From Tetragonia tetragonoides (lineage: Eukaryota; Streptophyta; Magnoliopsida; Caryophyllales; Aizoaceae), in NCBI GenBank assembly GCA_038025085.1, contig CM076139.1, forward strand, positions 24,908,807-24,972,806: a DNA stretch of 64,000 bases, written 5' to 3'. This document shows positions 1 through 10,990 of the stretch, one piece after another (within the stretch, counting starts at the first letter, position 1; the number at the start of each line of letters is the position of its first letter). Under the pieces are notes generated by a model, which had not been told where the DNA came from, did not search any database, and was given only the letters and a program-made list of their open reading frames with translations. The translations under genes were made by a program, and so were the position numbers.

Positions 1-2811
1 AGTGAGGAAACAGAAAAGACAAAAGAACAGGCTTCATTGTATCAAGACACAAGAGGATGTTTTATTAGAAGACCAGGATCTGATTGTTGAGGAATTTGTG
101 GGGTTTTACAGGAAAATGCTAGGAGTATCAGGGGTAAGGGACACAACAGCAGAGAGCAGTTTCTTCTCAGCAGGACATAAACTGGACATACACCAACAGA
201 TGACCATGAGTGCCCCAGTGAGTGCTGCAGAAGTTAAATCAGCTATGCTTGACATTGACAGTAACAAAAGTCCAGGCCCTGATGGTTTTGGATCAGGTTT
301 TTTCAAAGCAGCTTGGCATATTGTGGGAGAAGATGTGACTGAAGCCATCATTGACTTTTTTGATTCATCTAAAATGCTCAAAGAGGTGAATGCCACTACC
401 CTGTGTCTAGTGCAGAAGATAGCAAATCCAGAGAAGGCATCTGATTACAGACCAATTGCCTGCTGCAATACCATCCACAAATGCATCTCCAAGATTCTGT
501 GTGGGAGATTGGCAAGAGTGCTTCCTGACCTAGTTTCTGTGAACCAGGGTGCCTTTGTGGCTCAGAGATCAATTGTACACAACATAATGATTTGCCAGGA
601 TCTTATTAAGCATTACAACAGGAAATAATCCTCTCCTAGATGCTTGATGAAGATCGACCGAAGGAAAGCCTATGACACAATTCATTGGAATTTTGTCAAG
701 GAGATGTTACAAGGGTATGGGTTTCCTGTAAAATTCATTGGCTGGGTACTAGAATGCATCCAAACTGCAAGTTTCAGCATCAACATGAATGGGGAGGTTC
801 ATGGTTTTTTCCCTGCTAAACGTGGCATTAGGCAGGGTGATCCAATATCCCCACTAATTTTTGTGTTGGTAATGGAATATCTTTCTAGAATCCTGAAAAT
901 AGCCTGTATGGATAAGAGCTTCAATTGGCATCCCATGTGCAAAGAACTGGCACTGAGTCACCTATCTTTTGCTGATGACCTGATGTGCTTCTACAAAGCA
1001 ACACCTGAATCTGTGAGTATCATGATCAACAGCTTAAACTATTTTTCACAAGCTACTGGATTATTTGCAAATAAAGAGAAATCTAACATGTATATTGCTG
1101 GGGTAAGTGAACAAGTGAGGAATGAGCTGTTAGACTTATCAGGGTTCAGGGAGGGTTCACTACCCATGAAGTACCTGGGAGTTCCACTATCTCCATCTAA
1201 ATGGAGCAAAATTGATTGTGAATGCTTGGTGGATAAAATGACAAAAAAGCTTCAGATTTGGGCATCCAGAAATCTCTCATATGCAGGAAGGGCCCAACTT
1301 ATTAACTCTGTATTATTCTCCATACATGTGTACTGGTCAAGCATTTTTATAATGCCTGCTGGGGTACTCAAAAGTGTAGAGCAGAAGTGCTGACTTTTCC
1401 TGTGGGGTTCTACTGATCAGAAACAGAAGACCAATCTGGTGGCATGGGATATGGTTTGCAGACCAAGGAAAAATGGTGGACTAAACATCAAAAATTGCAA
1501 AAGGTTTAAAATTGCTTTAAATGGGAAGCATATTTGGGATTTAGCCACAAAAAAAGACACTTTGTGGGTTAAATGGATAAATGGGGTGTATTTAAAGGGA
1601 ATTAATTTCTGGAACTATGTTCCTGTGTGGGGTGCCAGTTGGTACTGGAAAAAGCTTAACAAAATCAAAAGCCATTTTCAGGACCAATACTCAGCTAGAG
1701 GAGTGTGGAAGGGCACTGTTGATGGGCTCTATTCTGCTGCAAGTGGATACAGTGTACTGACAGGGGCCATGCCAAAATCAAGACATGCTAACCTGATTTG
1801 GGGGAAGATAATCATGCCTAGGCAAAGCTTTTGCCTATGGCTAGCTCAATTGGGAAGACTGCTAACAAAGGATAGGATGCAGAAGATGGGTTTCCTGAGT
1901 GGTGATGCCATGTGCAACCTGTGCAAAGAGAAGACAGAAGACCATAACCACTTGTTCTTCAATTGTAATGTGTCTGCAGGGGCCCTGGATCAGTTAAGAG
2001 GTTGGCTACAGATACCAGCAAGAGCAAACTCTATCCAGGGTATGCTCAACTGGATAAGCAGGCAAAAGAGTTCCAGGTTCAGGAAGGAAGTTTATGCAGC
2101 AGGACTTGCAGCAACAGTGTACTGGATATGGAGATGCAGGAACATACAACATTTTAAGGGGAGCAGAATGTCATTGGTGCAGATCATGCAACAGATCCAG
2201 CAGGTGGTCAGAATTAGAATTCAGCAATGCAGCAGTAAGAGGAAAATCAACAGCAAGGACAAGAGATGGATAGAAAATTTGTGATTTGCCTCTCTGTAAT
2301 ATGTGCGTGTAATTTGGTGCTGCTGTAAAGCATGCAGAAGAGTCAGCAGGAAAACCAGATTTTCAGTTGTCAACAGTCCAGCAGTAGGGGAAAGATGCAG
2401 CAATCTGGCAGCTCAATAAGGCTAGAGCCCTGTAACAGCTTAGGTGCAGCAGGACCAGCAGATAAAAAATCAGAAGCAGGTTTCAGGAAACCCAGCAGAT
2501 GGTAACAGAGTAACAGCAAGGATGGGATTGGATCAGGAATTTGTAGTAGCTTATTTCACTGTATTTGTATTAGATGTATTTTGTTTTGCTGTAAGTCAGG
2601 AATGTTTTTGTTTATTTTGTCTGAGAAAGGAGGAGCCACTGGTTGTAATGTGGTTACTCTAGTACTGTATTAGGGCTGTTTGGTTGTAAAGGGATGTAGA
2701 AAAAAGGAACCCTACATAGTAGGTGGCCTTGGATTTACATTGCCTGTGGGCTTTAATCGTGTTACATTATAGTTAGTAATAATATCTTTTCTGACTTGCA
2801 CCAAAAAAAAA
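1..2811 (+). mobile_element. LINE copy L01 (L1-type), left part outside the window
   Basis: This is the 3' part of a plant L1-type non-LTR retrotransposon: the ORF2 reverse transcriptase half, a 3' UTR (2285-2802) and a short poly-A (2803-2811). The 3' UTR carries the family hairpin at 2711-2723, here with loop ATA instead of CTA. The poly-A runs into a diverged satellite start (tacatacgcg in place of acattggcatcgcg), so the insertion point is the same as in all other copies. The 5' end cannot be judged because it lies off the window. Confidence 0.93.
2..2284 (+). pseudogene. LINE ORF2 fragment (reverse transcriptase + zf-RVT), two stops
   Basis: This is one continuous reading frame broken by two in-frame stops, TAA at 626-628 (CAA in sister copies) and TGA at 1391-1393 (probably CGA before). 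It starts about 370 residues into ORF2, so the endonuclease is missing. Visible RT motifs are SPGPDGFGSGFF, motif A KIDRRKAYDTIHW, motif B KRGIRQGDPISPL and the catalytic FADD in LSFADDLMCF. The zf-RVT motif CNLCKEKTEDHNHLFFNC follows near the C terminus. There is no frameshift, so decay is slight. Confidence 0.93.
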
Positions 2812-3157
2812 TACATACGCGTAAAACGGCCCTTACACGCCTATCAGGGACCCAATAACCGACCCTGGGTGCGTCCCATGTCCCGTAGGGGTCTCCCGTG
2901 CGATATGGGGCGAAAATACTAACGTCGAAAACTTTGCGTCCGGAGGCCCATAACACGTCGCCTACAGCATTCCCGGTGCCCGTTTGCCGTTTTCGCCCAA
3001 AATTTTTTTTTGGGATCTATCATGGCCCTAGGGGACGCTTGGTACCCCGGGAGGGTCACCTTGATCCCCGAACTCCGATATCACACATGTCACCCGTTTT
3101 CGGGCCTTAACATTGGCATCGCGTCGCCCATTTTCGGATGCCTAACATTGGCATCGC
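2812..3157. repeat. Satellite unit between L01 and L02, plus 35-bp partial duplicate
   Basis: One unit of the GC-rich satellite that separates the LINEs (2812-3122). Its landmarks are ttacacgcctatcaggg, cgtgcgatatggggcg, cgtccggaggccca, gggagggtcacc and the terminal target acattggcatcgc (3110-3122). The last 35 bp of the unit are repeated once (3123-3157), giving a second target copy at 3145-3157 directly before L02. Open frames here are chance. Confidence 0.9.
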
Positions 3158-3244
3158 AGCGCGTTTTTTCTTTTCTCTCTCTAAAATGCTCTCTCCACTC
3201 TCCTCAGCAGCGCTCGTTAACCACCATTAACAGCCCTGAGTTCA

Positions 3245-4646
3245 ATGGGGAAGAAAGAGAAATCAAAGCGAGGGAATGGAATTGACGATGAGGATGCAGG
3301 GAAATCGACAGCACCACCTTGTCCCACGAAAAATGTGACACAACGAAAACGCTCGAGCGAAAATCAGGAAAACCTAGGTCGTGTTATCAGGAATGTCACG
3401 GATGAATTGGAGGACCCAGATATCATGAGACCTGATGCACGCACTGAAACTATGAAAGAAATGGAATTAGCGAACGAAAAAATCAAATCCTGGTTGTCGA
3501 AGATGAAGGAAAGGGCAAACAATCAAGGCTCGGATAAGGAAGAGGTTGAAATTGCAGAACAAGGCAAAAAACAGCAATTTGCGGATTCAGGTAAAACATT
3601 TGCTTGGGAAAAATTTGACATAACTAAACTTAAAAATGCTGGTTTTAAACTGGATTTTATAGCTCCTGTTATGATCGAAGGAAAACCTGTAGGAGAAATT
3701 AATTTCAAGGATATAGAGTCTGAAATTAATTACTGGAAACAATCTGTTGTTTGCTATGTCATGGGATCAAGGCCACCTATCAATGTGCTTAGTGGTTTTC
3801 TTAGGAGAATTTGGTCGAAGAGGGGAATGAACAAAATAGCAATGATGAAAAATGGGCTAGTTAATGTTAGATTTGATTCAATGGAACAGAGAGATGCTGT
3901 GCTAGAGGAAGGGGTTTATCACTTTGATAATAAACCCATGATTGTGAGACCTTGGTCTGAGAATATAGACTATGCGCACGAGGAGCTCACATCTGTTCCT
4001 ACCTGGGTTAAATTCCCTGGTTTGAATGTCAAATATTGGAATGCAATGGGGCTGAGTAAACTTGCAAGCTTAGTAGGCAGACCAATGATGGCTGACAGGT
4101 TCACTGAACTGAAAGTAGGGATTCAGTATGCCAGGGTACTGATTGAAAGTGGAGATAGGGGGAGAATATCTTGATAAGGTGCACTACAAGAATGAAAGAG
4201 GGAACATAGTGGAGCAAGAAGTTGAGTATGACTGGAAACCTGTACTGTGCAACTACTGCAAACAACATGGACACAGTGAGCCTGAATGCAGGAAAAAGAA
4301 AGTATTACAGGAGCCTGTGACTCAAGCAGTGCCTGTGCAGCAACTACCTGTTCAGCAAGCAAAGCCAAGAACACAGCAATGGCAGAGTGCAGGGAGAGGC
4401 AGAGGTAGAATGGGCAATGCAGGGAGAGGGATGAGGGCTGGGAGAGGATACTACAGACAAATCCAACAGACTAACAATGCTACAACTCAGTTACAGAATC
4501 CCTTTGATTTACTGCAAAGTGTAGATGGGGAACAGGAGGGGAGGCAGGCACAAGGTCAAGAAACAATGCCAGGAATACAGGAAGATCAGACATCAGAGGA
4601 AGTGCCAGCACATAACTGCATTGAAGAATGTTTACTACAAGACTAA
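3245..4646 (+). pseudogene. LINE ORF1 (DUF4283-like, CCHC), frameshifted
   Basis: ORF1 is the RNA-binding protein of the element. Start MGKKEKSKRGNG is the start shared by sister copies. The frame is open to about 4146, where one extra A (gattgaaagtgg against gattgaagtgg in sisters) shifts it; the protein continues in the next frame through IGGEYLDKVHYKNERG, the knuckle CNYCKQHGHSEPECRK (C-x2-C-x4-H-x4-C) and a Gly/Arg-rich stretch. The normal C terminus (LTxSHG) is absent. The frame instead runs into a deleted endonuclease piece and ends at 4644-4646. Confidence 0.9.
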
Positions 4647-4771
4647 GCTGGTCTGGATGAGGAGATGGAGATGCAGGAACTTGAAGTTTCTGAGAGTCAG
4701 AATCAGAATTCAGCAGTGTAGTAGCAAGAGAAGATAAACAGCAAGGGTTACAGCTGGAAGAGAAATCTGTG
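4613..4771 (+). pseudogene. ORF2 remnants: endonuclease scrap joined to C-terminal end
   Basis: Bases 4613-4655 match the endonuclease stretch around the conserved W-S-G-C motif (ctgcattgaagaatg ... ctggtctgg), and 4660-4771 match the last ~35 codons of ORF2, ending TGA at 4769-4771. About 3 kb of ORF2 between them is missing. A comparable junction is found in L18 (61390-61560), so the two copies probably share an ancestral deletion. Confidence 0.8.
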
Positions 4772-5161
4772 AAATTCATTGAAATGTGTTTTGTAAGTGA
4801 ATGAAAACTATGCAGAAAGTCCAGCAGGAAAAATGAGAAGCAGAGTGCAGCAGCTCAGCAGAAGGAGAAAGATGCAGAATCCAGTAGCTTTACAAGGCTA
4901 GAGAATCTGTAATAGATTAGTTAACTATGTTATATAATTTGATGTAAATCAGGAATATTTGTTTTTGTATGTTTCAGATATGGGGGGCCACTGGATGTAG
5001 TGAGGAACTCCAGTAATGGTTTTGGTTTGTAGGGTTGTAAAGGGATGTAGAAATAAGGAAACCTACCTAGTAGGTGGCCTTGGATATGCATTGCCTATGG
5101 GCTGTAATCATGCTACATTACAGCTAGCAATAATACAACTTCTAACTTGCATCAAAAAAAA

Positions 5162-5671
5162 ACATTGGCATCGCGTAAAACAGTCCTTACAAGCCTATCA
5201 GGGACCCAATAACTGACCATGGGGCCTCCCATGTCCCCTAGGGGTTTCCCGTGCGATATGGAAAGAAAATATTAACGTCGAAAACTTTGCGTTCGGAGGC
5301 CCAGAACACGTCGCCTACAGCATTCCCATAGCCCGGTTGCCGTTTTCGCCCAATTTTTTTTCAAGGGGTCTATCATGGCTCTAAGAGACCCGGGGTGTCC
5401 TGGGAGGGTCACCTTGATCCCCGAACTCCGATATCACACATGTCGCCGTTTTCGGGCCCTAACATAGGCATCGCATAAAACCGCCCTTACAAGCCTATGA
5501 GGGACCCAATAACTGACCCTAGGGGCGGGGTGTCCCGTGCGATATAGGGCGAAAATATTAACGTCAAAAACTTTGCGTCCGGAGGCCCAGAACATGTCGC
5601 CTACAGCATTCCCAGGGCCTGGTGGTCGTTATCGCCCAAACTTCTCTCGGGGGGTCTATCATGGCTCCAGA
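5162..5671. repeat. Satellite: one full and one truncated unit (composite block 1)
   Basis: The first unit (5162-5461, 300 bp) starts with acattggcatcgc. The second starts with the variant acataggcatcgc at 5462 and stops after ccagaggac (about 5671), where the minisatellite begins. The same two-unit arrangement with the same breakpoint recurs at 62062-62581. Confidence 0.9.
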
Positions 5672-6097
5672 GGACATGGGACCTGGGCGCTTGGACATAG
5701 GTGCTGCGTCATGGGACATGGGCGCTTGGACATAGGTGCTGCGTCATGGGACATGGGTGCTGCGTCATAGGACAAGGGTGCTGTGTCATGGGACATGGGT
5801 GCTGCGTCATGGAACATGGGTGCTGCGTCATGGGACAAGGGTGCTGCAGCAATATGGGACATGGGTGCTGCTTCATGGGACAAGGGTGCTGCAGCACCAT
5901 GGACATGGGTGCTGCGTCATGGGACAAGGGTGTTGTAGCACCATGGGATATGGGTGCGGCATCATGGGTTAAAGGTGGTGCAGCACCATGGGACATGGGT
6001 GCTGCATCACGGGACAAGGGTGCTACAGCACCATGGGACATGGGTGCTGCATCACGCGACAAGGGTGCTGCAGCACCATGGGACAAGACAAGTCACG
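5672..6097. repeat. Minisatellite of 21-24 bp units
   Basis: A tandem array of two alternating short units, gggacatgggtgctgcgtcat (21 bp) and a 24-bp unit with ggtgctgcagcacc in the middle. ggtgctgcagcacc is a perfect 14-bp palindrome. The array is open in several frames on both strands, which is a by-product of the short period; no protein is proposed. It ends with ggacaagacaagtc where the 18S rDNA piece starts. Confidence 0.92.
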
Positions 6098-6123
6098 CCA
6101 TAGAATAAAGAAAGAGATCTCAC

Positions 6124-6155
<32 letters not shown>

Positions 6156-6348
6156 TGTTTTATCCTGTTGAGTCAAATTAAGCCGCAGGCTCCACTTTTG
6201 TTGGTGCCCTTCCGTCAGTTCCTTCAAGTTTCACCCTTGCAACCATACTCCCCCCGAAACCCAAAAACTTTGATTTCACCCTTGCAACCATAAGGTGTCA
6301 GCGGCGTTCTAAAAGTAACATCTGCAGATCCCTGGTCAACATCGTTTC

Positions 6349-6420
<72 letters not shown>

Positions 6421-6767
6421 CGGAAAATGCTTTCGCAGTTGTTCGTCTAATCTTTCATAAATCCACGAATGCCCCCGACTGTCCCTGTTAATTATTCCTC
6501 CGATCCTGAAGGCCAACAAAATAGGACCGGAATCCTATGATGTTATCCCATGCTAATGTATCCAGAGCGCAGGCCTGCTTTGAGCACTCTATCTTCTTCA
6601 AAGTAACAGCACCGGTGGCACGACCTTGCCAGTTAAGTCCATGAGCGCATCGCCGGCAGAAGGAGCAGGACGATCGGTGCACACCGCTAGGTGGACCCAT
6701 CGGCCCACCCCAAGGTCCAACACCGAGTTTTTTAACTGCAACAACTTACATATACGCTATTAGAGCT
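6098..6767 (-). rRNA. 18S rRNA pseudogene fragment (central part, reversed)
   Basis: The reverse complement reads as plant nuclear 18S rRNA from roughly nucleotide 580 to 1280 (my estimate): it contains the universal stretch ending gcggcttaatttgac and others such as cgaaagttgggggctcgaag. It is a pseudogene: both rRNA ends are missing, about 20-25 bases are missing around 6450-6470 (gttcgtctaatctttcataaatcc joins cacgaatgcccc), and many substitutions fall in invariant positions. The break on its left is the minisatellite. Confidence 0.9.
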
Positions 6768-7147
6768 TAAATAAACTGAAATGGCTCATCCCGAGTGGCC
6801 GCGACATGACACAACTCGGCGCCTAGTAGGCGCTTCATGTTGCGTCCGTCTCCAGCGCCGCCTCCTTCTCCGACATAGGGGCCCGGTGCTTGAGCCGAGG
6901 TGTCGTTGGTGTCCGGCTATGATGGCGCACGATTCCACATTACTCAGCGCCTAGTAGGCACTTCATGTCACAGAAAAATAGGAAATAACAAGAAATAATA
7001 TCAGAAAAATTACAAATCACTTCAAAAAAATGGGAAAATATTTTTTAGACCTCACTTTAGTTTTTGAAATAATTTTGAGACCACACTCTTCACTCTTGTA
7101 GGTAAGAAATTCTGGCCATTACCCATGCTTTTGGTGTTCCGGCCCTG
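6768..7147. other. Unassigned spacer with a ~24-bp direct repeat
   Basis: About 380 bp without a gene. It starts where the 18S similarity stops. cgcctagtaggcgcttcatgt (6820-6840) recurs as cgcctagtaggcacttcatgt (about 6948-6968). The right half is A/T-rich. Nothing else is recognised. Confidence 0.6.
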
Positions 7148-7776
7148 ACATTGTTGTCCCGTAAAAACGCCTTTGCAAGCCTATCATGGACTAGATAACC
7201 GACCCCGAGGGCCTCCCATGTCCCTTAGGGATCTCCCGTGCGATATGGTGTGAAAATAAACACCTACGGTCCGCAGCCTCTTGGGAGCCAAAAAAACGTG
7301 GATTATATCCTTTGATTTTCGGCTTCCCGGGGCTGGGGTGTCATTTTTGCCCAAACATCTCCTAGGGGTCTATAATGACCCTAGAGGACCCTAGGCACTC
7401 CAGGAGGATCATCCTTATCCCTGAACTCCGATATCACTCATGCCGCAGGTATTCCGACCCTTACATTGACATCGTGTAAACCGCCCTTACAATCCAATCG
7501 GGGACCCAATAACCGACCATAGGGGCCTCCGATGTCCCCTATGGGTCTCCCGTGCGATATGGGGCAAAAATATTAACGTCGAAGACTTTGCTTCCGGAGG
7601 CCCAAAACACGTGTCCTATAGCATTACCGGGGCCCAATTGCCGTTTTCGCCCAAACTTTTTTCGGGAGCTCTATAATGGCCCCAGGGGACCCTTGGCCCC
7701 CCGGGAGGGTCACCTTCATCCCCGAACTCTGATTTCACCCATGTCGCCCGTATTCAAGCCCTAACATTGGAATCGC
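7148..7776. repeat. Satellite: two diverged units before L03
   Basis: Unit one (7148-7462) is strongly diverged (start acattgttgtccc) and unit two (7463-7763) less so. The target variant before L03 is acattggaatcgc (7764-7776). The same variant with A at position 8 follows L03 and L04, which helps identify true target-site duplications. Confidence 0.88.
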
Positions 7777-8562
7777 AAATGGTTTAATATAGCCCTAAAT
7801 GGGAAGCACATTTGGGATATAGCCACAAAAAAGGACACATTGTGGGTGAAGTGGATTAATGGAGTATATTTGAAAGGAAGTAATTTCTGGAATTATGCTC
7901 CTGTATGGGGAGCCAGCTGGTATTGGACTAAGCTCAACAAGATCAAAAGTCACTTCCAGGAGCACTATTCAACAAGAGGAGTGTGGAGGGAAACTGAAAA
8001 TGGAATGTACTCAGTTGCTAGTGGATACAGAATTTTGATGGGAAATATGCCAAAATACAGACATTATGTCCTGATATGGGGAAGAGTTTCGGTACCTAGG
8101 CACAGCTTCTGTCTATGGTTGGCACAAATGGGGAGATTACTGACCAAAGACAGGCTACATAATACGGGCTTCCTTAATGGAGACACCATATGCTACCTGT
8201 GCAAAGAGGAGACAGAAAGTCACGGCCATCTGTTTTTTAGCTGCAGTATTTCAACAGAGATAATGAAACAGGTACAGACATGGCTGCATATTTCTGCAAG
8301 AGGAAGCACAATTCAGGGGCTACTAAACTGGATGAGTAGACAGAAATGCTCGAGATTCAGAAAGGAAGTGTATGCAGCTGGAATAGCAGCAACTGCATAC
8401 TGGATTTGGAGAGCCAGAAATCTGATATGCTTTGAAAAGAGCAGGCTACCAGCAACACAGATTATGCAACAGATACAGCAAGCAATCAGAGTCAGAATCC
8501 AACAGTGCAGCAGCAATAGGAAGCTAAAAAGCAAGGATAAAAGATGGATAAGGCAACTGTGA
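7777..8562 (+). pseudogene. ORF2 C-terminal fragment (zf-RVT), open frame
   Basis: 261 codons of ORF2 C terminus are open from the truncation point to the normal stop TGA. It covers the region after the RT core: ALNGKHIWDIATKKDTLWVKW, a W-rich spacer, PRHSFCLWLAQMGRLLTKDR and the zf-RVT motif CYLCKEETESHGHLFFSC. There is no start codon from the element and no RT core, so it is a dead fragment although the frame is unbroken. Confidence 0.9.
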
Positions 8563-9207
8563 GCCTGAATCAGGAAAATGGAAGAAATACAGAAGCACTG
8601 CACACAGGAGAGCAGCTTACAGCAGGCTGCAGCAGAGACTTCAGGAAGGAACCAGTAGCAGACTGCAGAAGATAGGCTGCAATCCAGGTAGAAGAATCCA
8701 GCAGGAAAAAAGGACAGCAGGCTCCAGGAAGGATACAGAAGCAGATTTATACAGAGAGAATCTGACGCAGAACAAATGCAAGGAATAGGCAGCAGTGCAG
8801 GAACTCAGGCAGCAGGTTTCAGCAGGTAATCAGCAACAGGTTGAAGAAGCAAGGCAGAATGAAAAAATATAACAGATCCAAGCAGAGTTGAAAAGCTAGA
8901 AGGAATTGTAATATCTTTAGCTATTTATGTTTTTGTATTTTGATGTAAGTCAGAAATAATTTTTTCAAATTGTAATGTTTACAGAGATGGTGAGGAAGAA
9001 TTTTTGCAAAGTGTAATGTTTACAGAGATGGTGAACCACTGCCTGTAGTGAGTTGCACCAGATTGAAGGGTTGTAAGGTATTAGAGGGATGCAGCAAAAA
9101 GGAACCCTACCTAGTAGGTGGCCTTGGATCTGCATTGCCTAAGGACTGTAATCTTGTTACATTACAGAGAGCAATAATACAATTTCTGACTTGCACCAAA
9201 AAAAAAA
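7777..9207 (+). mobile_element. LINE copy L03, 5'-truncated
   Basis: The copy starts inside the ORF2 C-terminal part (aaatggtttaatatag) directly after acattggaatcgc (7764-7776). It ends in poly-A followed by the identical acattggaatcgc (9208-9220), a 13-bp target-site duplication. The 3' UTR is 8563-9197, with a ~40-bp tandem duplication (ttttgcaaa...gtttacagagatggtga) around 8960-9040 and the hairpin at 9106-9118. Confidence 0.94.
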
Positions 9208-9220
9208 ACATTGGAATCGC

Positions 9221-9489
9221 GAGAAGAATTTGTAATTTCTAGTTTATGATGTTTTTGTACTTTGTTGTAAGTCAGAAAAGATTTTTGTAATTTGTTATGT
9301 TTACAGAGATGGTGAATCACTGTCTGTAGTGAGTTGCACCAGGTTGAAGGGTTGTAAGGTAGTAAAAGGGATGCAGGAAAAAAAGGGAACCTACCTAGTA
9401 GGTGGCCTTGGATTCGCATTGCCTTAGGCCTGTAATCTTGTTACATTACAGTCAGCAATAATACATTTCTGACTTGCACCAAAAAAAAA
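9221..9489 (+). mobile_element. LINE copy L04, 3' UTR only (269 bp)
   Basis: A very short 5'-truncated copy starting gagaagaatttgtaatttctag directly after target acattggaatcgc (9208-9220). It ends in poly-A before the next identical target (9490-9502). It holds only the last part of the 3' UTR, including the hairpin at 9390-9402. Its sequence is closest to the L07 tail (ttagtttattatg, ttcgcattgccttag). Confidence 0.93.
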
Positions 9490-9585
9490 ACATTGGAATC
9501 GCATTTTTCCCCTTTCTCTCTCTAAAATGCTCTCCCCTTTCTTCTCCACAGAGTTCGTTAAACTCCATTAACAACCCTGAGTTCG

Positions 9586-10990
9586 ATGGGGAAGAAAGAG
9601 AAATCTAAGCGAGGGAATGGAAACGATGATGAGGGTGCGAAGAAATCGACAGCTCCACCTTGTCCCACGAAGAATGTGACTTAAAGAAAACGTTCGAGCG
9701 CAACTCATGAAAACCTAGGTCGAGTTATGAGAAATCTAACGGATGAATTGGAGGACCCAGACATCATGACACCGGAAGTGCATACTGAAACTATGCAGCA
9801 AATTGAATTAGCGCAAGAAAAAATTAATTCTTGGATGTCGAAGATGAAGGAAAGGGCCAGCAATCAAGCCTCCGATGAAGAGCAGGTCGAAACTGTACCA
9901 CAAGAAAAACAGCAACAATTTGCAGATTCAGGTAAAACATCTGCTTGGGAAAAATTTGACATTACAAAACTCAAAAATGCTGGATTTAAATTAGATTTTA
10001 TAGCACCCTTAATGCTCGATGGAAAACCTGTAGGAGAAATAAACCTCAAGGACATAGAATCTGAAATTAATTATTGGAATCAATCTGTTGTTTGCTATGT
10101 TATGGGGTCAAGACCACCTATCAGTGTGCTTAGTGGATTCCTTAGGAGAATTTGGTCGAAGAGGGGAATCAATAAAATAGCTATGATGAAAAATGGACTA
10201 GTTATTGTGCGATTCGATTCAATGGAACAAAGAGATGCAGTGCTAGAGGAAGGTGTTTATCATTTTGACAACAAACCAATGATTGTGAGACCTTGGTCTG
10301 AGAATATAGACTATGCTCATGAGGAGCTAACATCTGTTCCTATTTGGGTCAAATTCCCGGGTCTGAGTGTCAAATATTCGAATGCAGTAGGGCTGAGTAA
10401 AATGGCAAGCTTGGTAGGCAGACCAATGGTGGCTGACAGAAACACTGAACTGAAAGTAGGGATCCAGTATGCTAGAGTGTTGATTGAAGTGGAGATAGGG
10501 GGGAAATATCCAGATAAGGTACACTACAAGAATGAAAGAGGGAACATAGTGGAACAAGAAGTCGAGTATGACTGGAAACCTGTACTGTGCAACCACTGCA
10601 AACAACATGGACACAGTGAGACTGAATGCAAGAAAAAGAAAGCAATACAGGAGCCTATGACACAGACAATACCTGTGCAACAAATACCTGCACAGCAAGC
10701 AAAGCCAAGAACACAGCAATGGCAGAATGCAGGGAGAGGCAGAGGCAGGATGGGCAATGCAGGGAGAGGGGCAAAGGGCTGGAAGAGGTGTCTATAGACA
10801 AGTCCAACAGACCAACAATGCAGCAACCCAATTACAGAACCCCTTTGATATACTGCAAGAAGTAGATGGGGAACAAGAGGGAAGACAGGTACAAGGGCAA
10901 GTAACAGAGCCAGGAATGGAGGAAGAACAACCACCAGAGGAAGAGCCAGAACATGGTAAGACTCCTATCTTGACTAATAGTCATGGATAG
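9586..10990 (+). pseudogene. LINE ORF1 with one stop and one frameshift
   Basis: Starts MGKKEKSKRGNG. TAA at 9682-9684 replaces the CAA of sister copies (aatgtgacacaacg). The frame then runs open from 9685 to the zinc knuckle CNHCKQHGHSETECKK. In the Gly/Arg-rich stretch near 10770 one extra base (ggggcaaagggctgg) shifts the frame; reading resumes in the next frame through AGRGVYRQVQQTNNAATQ to the conserved end LTNSHG and TAG at 10988-10990. The last eight bases overlap ORF2. Confidence 0.9.

Larger units (their letters stand above)
3158..5161 (+). mobile_element. LINE copy L02, internally deleted
   Basis: This copy has the full 5' end (pyrimidine-rich 5' UTR 3158-3244), a complete but frameshifted ORF1, then only scraps of ORF2 before the 3' UTR. 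After about 4612 ORF1 jumps to a short endonuclease piece (4613-4655) and then to the last codons of ORF2 (about 4660-4771). The 3' hairpin is at 5062-5074 and the poly-A at 5154-5161. It is flanked by acattggcatcgc at 3145-3157 and 5162-5174. The loss of nearly all of ORF2 makes it non-autonomous. L18 has a similar deletion. Confidence 0.92.

Noticed and set aside
2898..3110. Recurrent ~70-codon frame MRYGAKILTSKTLRPEAQNTSP in satellite units
   Set aside because: It recurs because the satellite recurs; many units break it by indels and there is no coding bias. I treat it as chance.
2812..3157. Satellite as a 5S rRNA gene array
   Set aside because: A weak likeness around gggtcacc/gggagg was noticed, but the 5S internal promoter and overall 120-nt structure are not recognisable.
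5701..6108. Long open frames on both strands through the minisatellite
   Set aside because: They arise from the short repeat period and lack of stops in the unit; there is no complexity, start context or known motif.
6820..6968. cctagtagg in the spacer repeat as a LINE 3' hairpin
   Set aside because: Flanking sequence does not resemble any LINE 3' UTR and there is no poly-A or target behind it.
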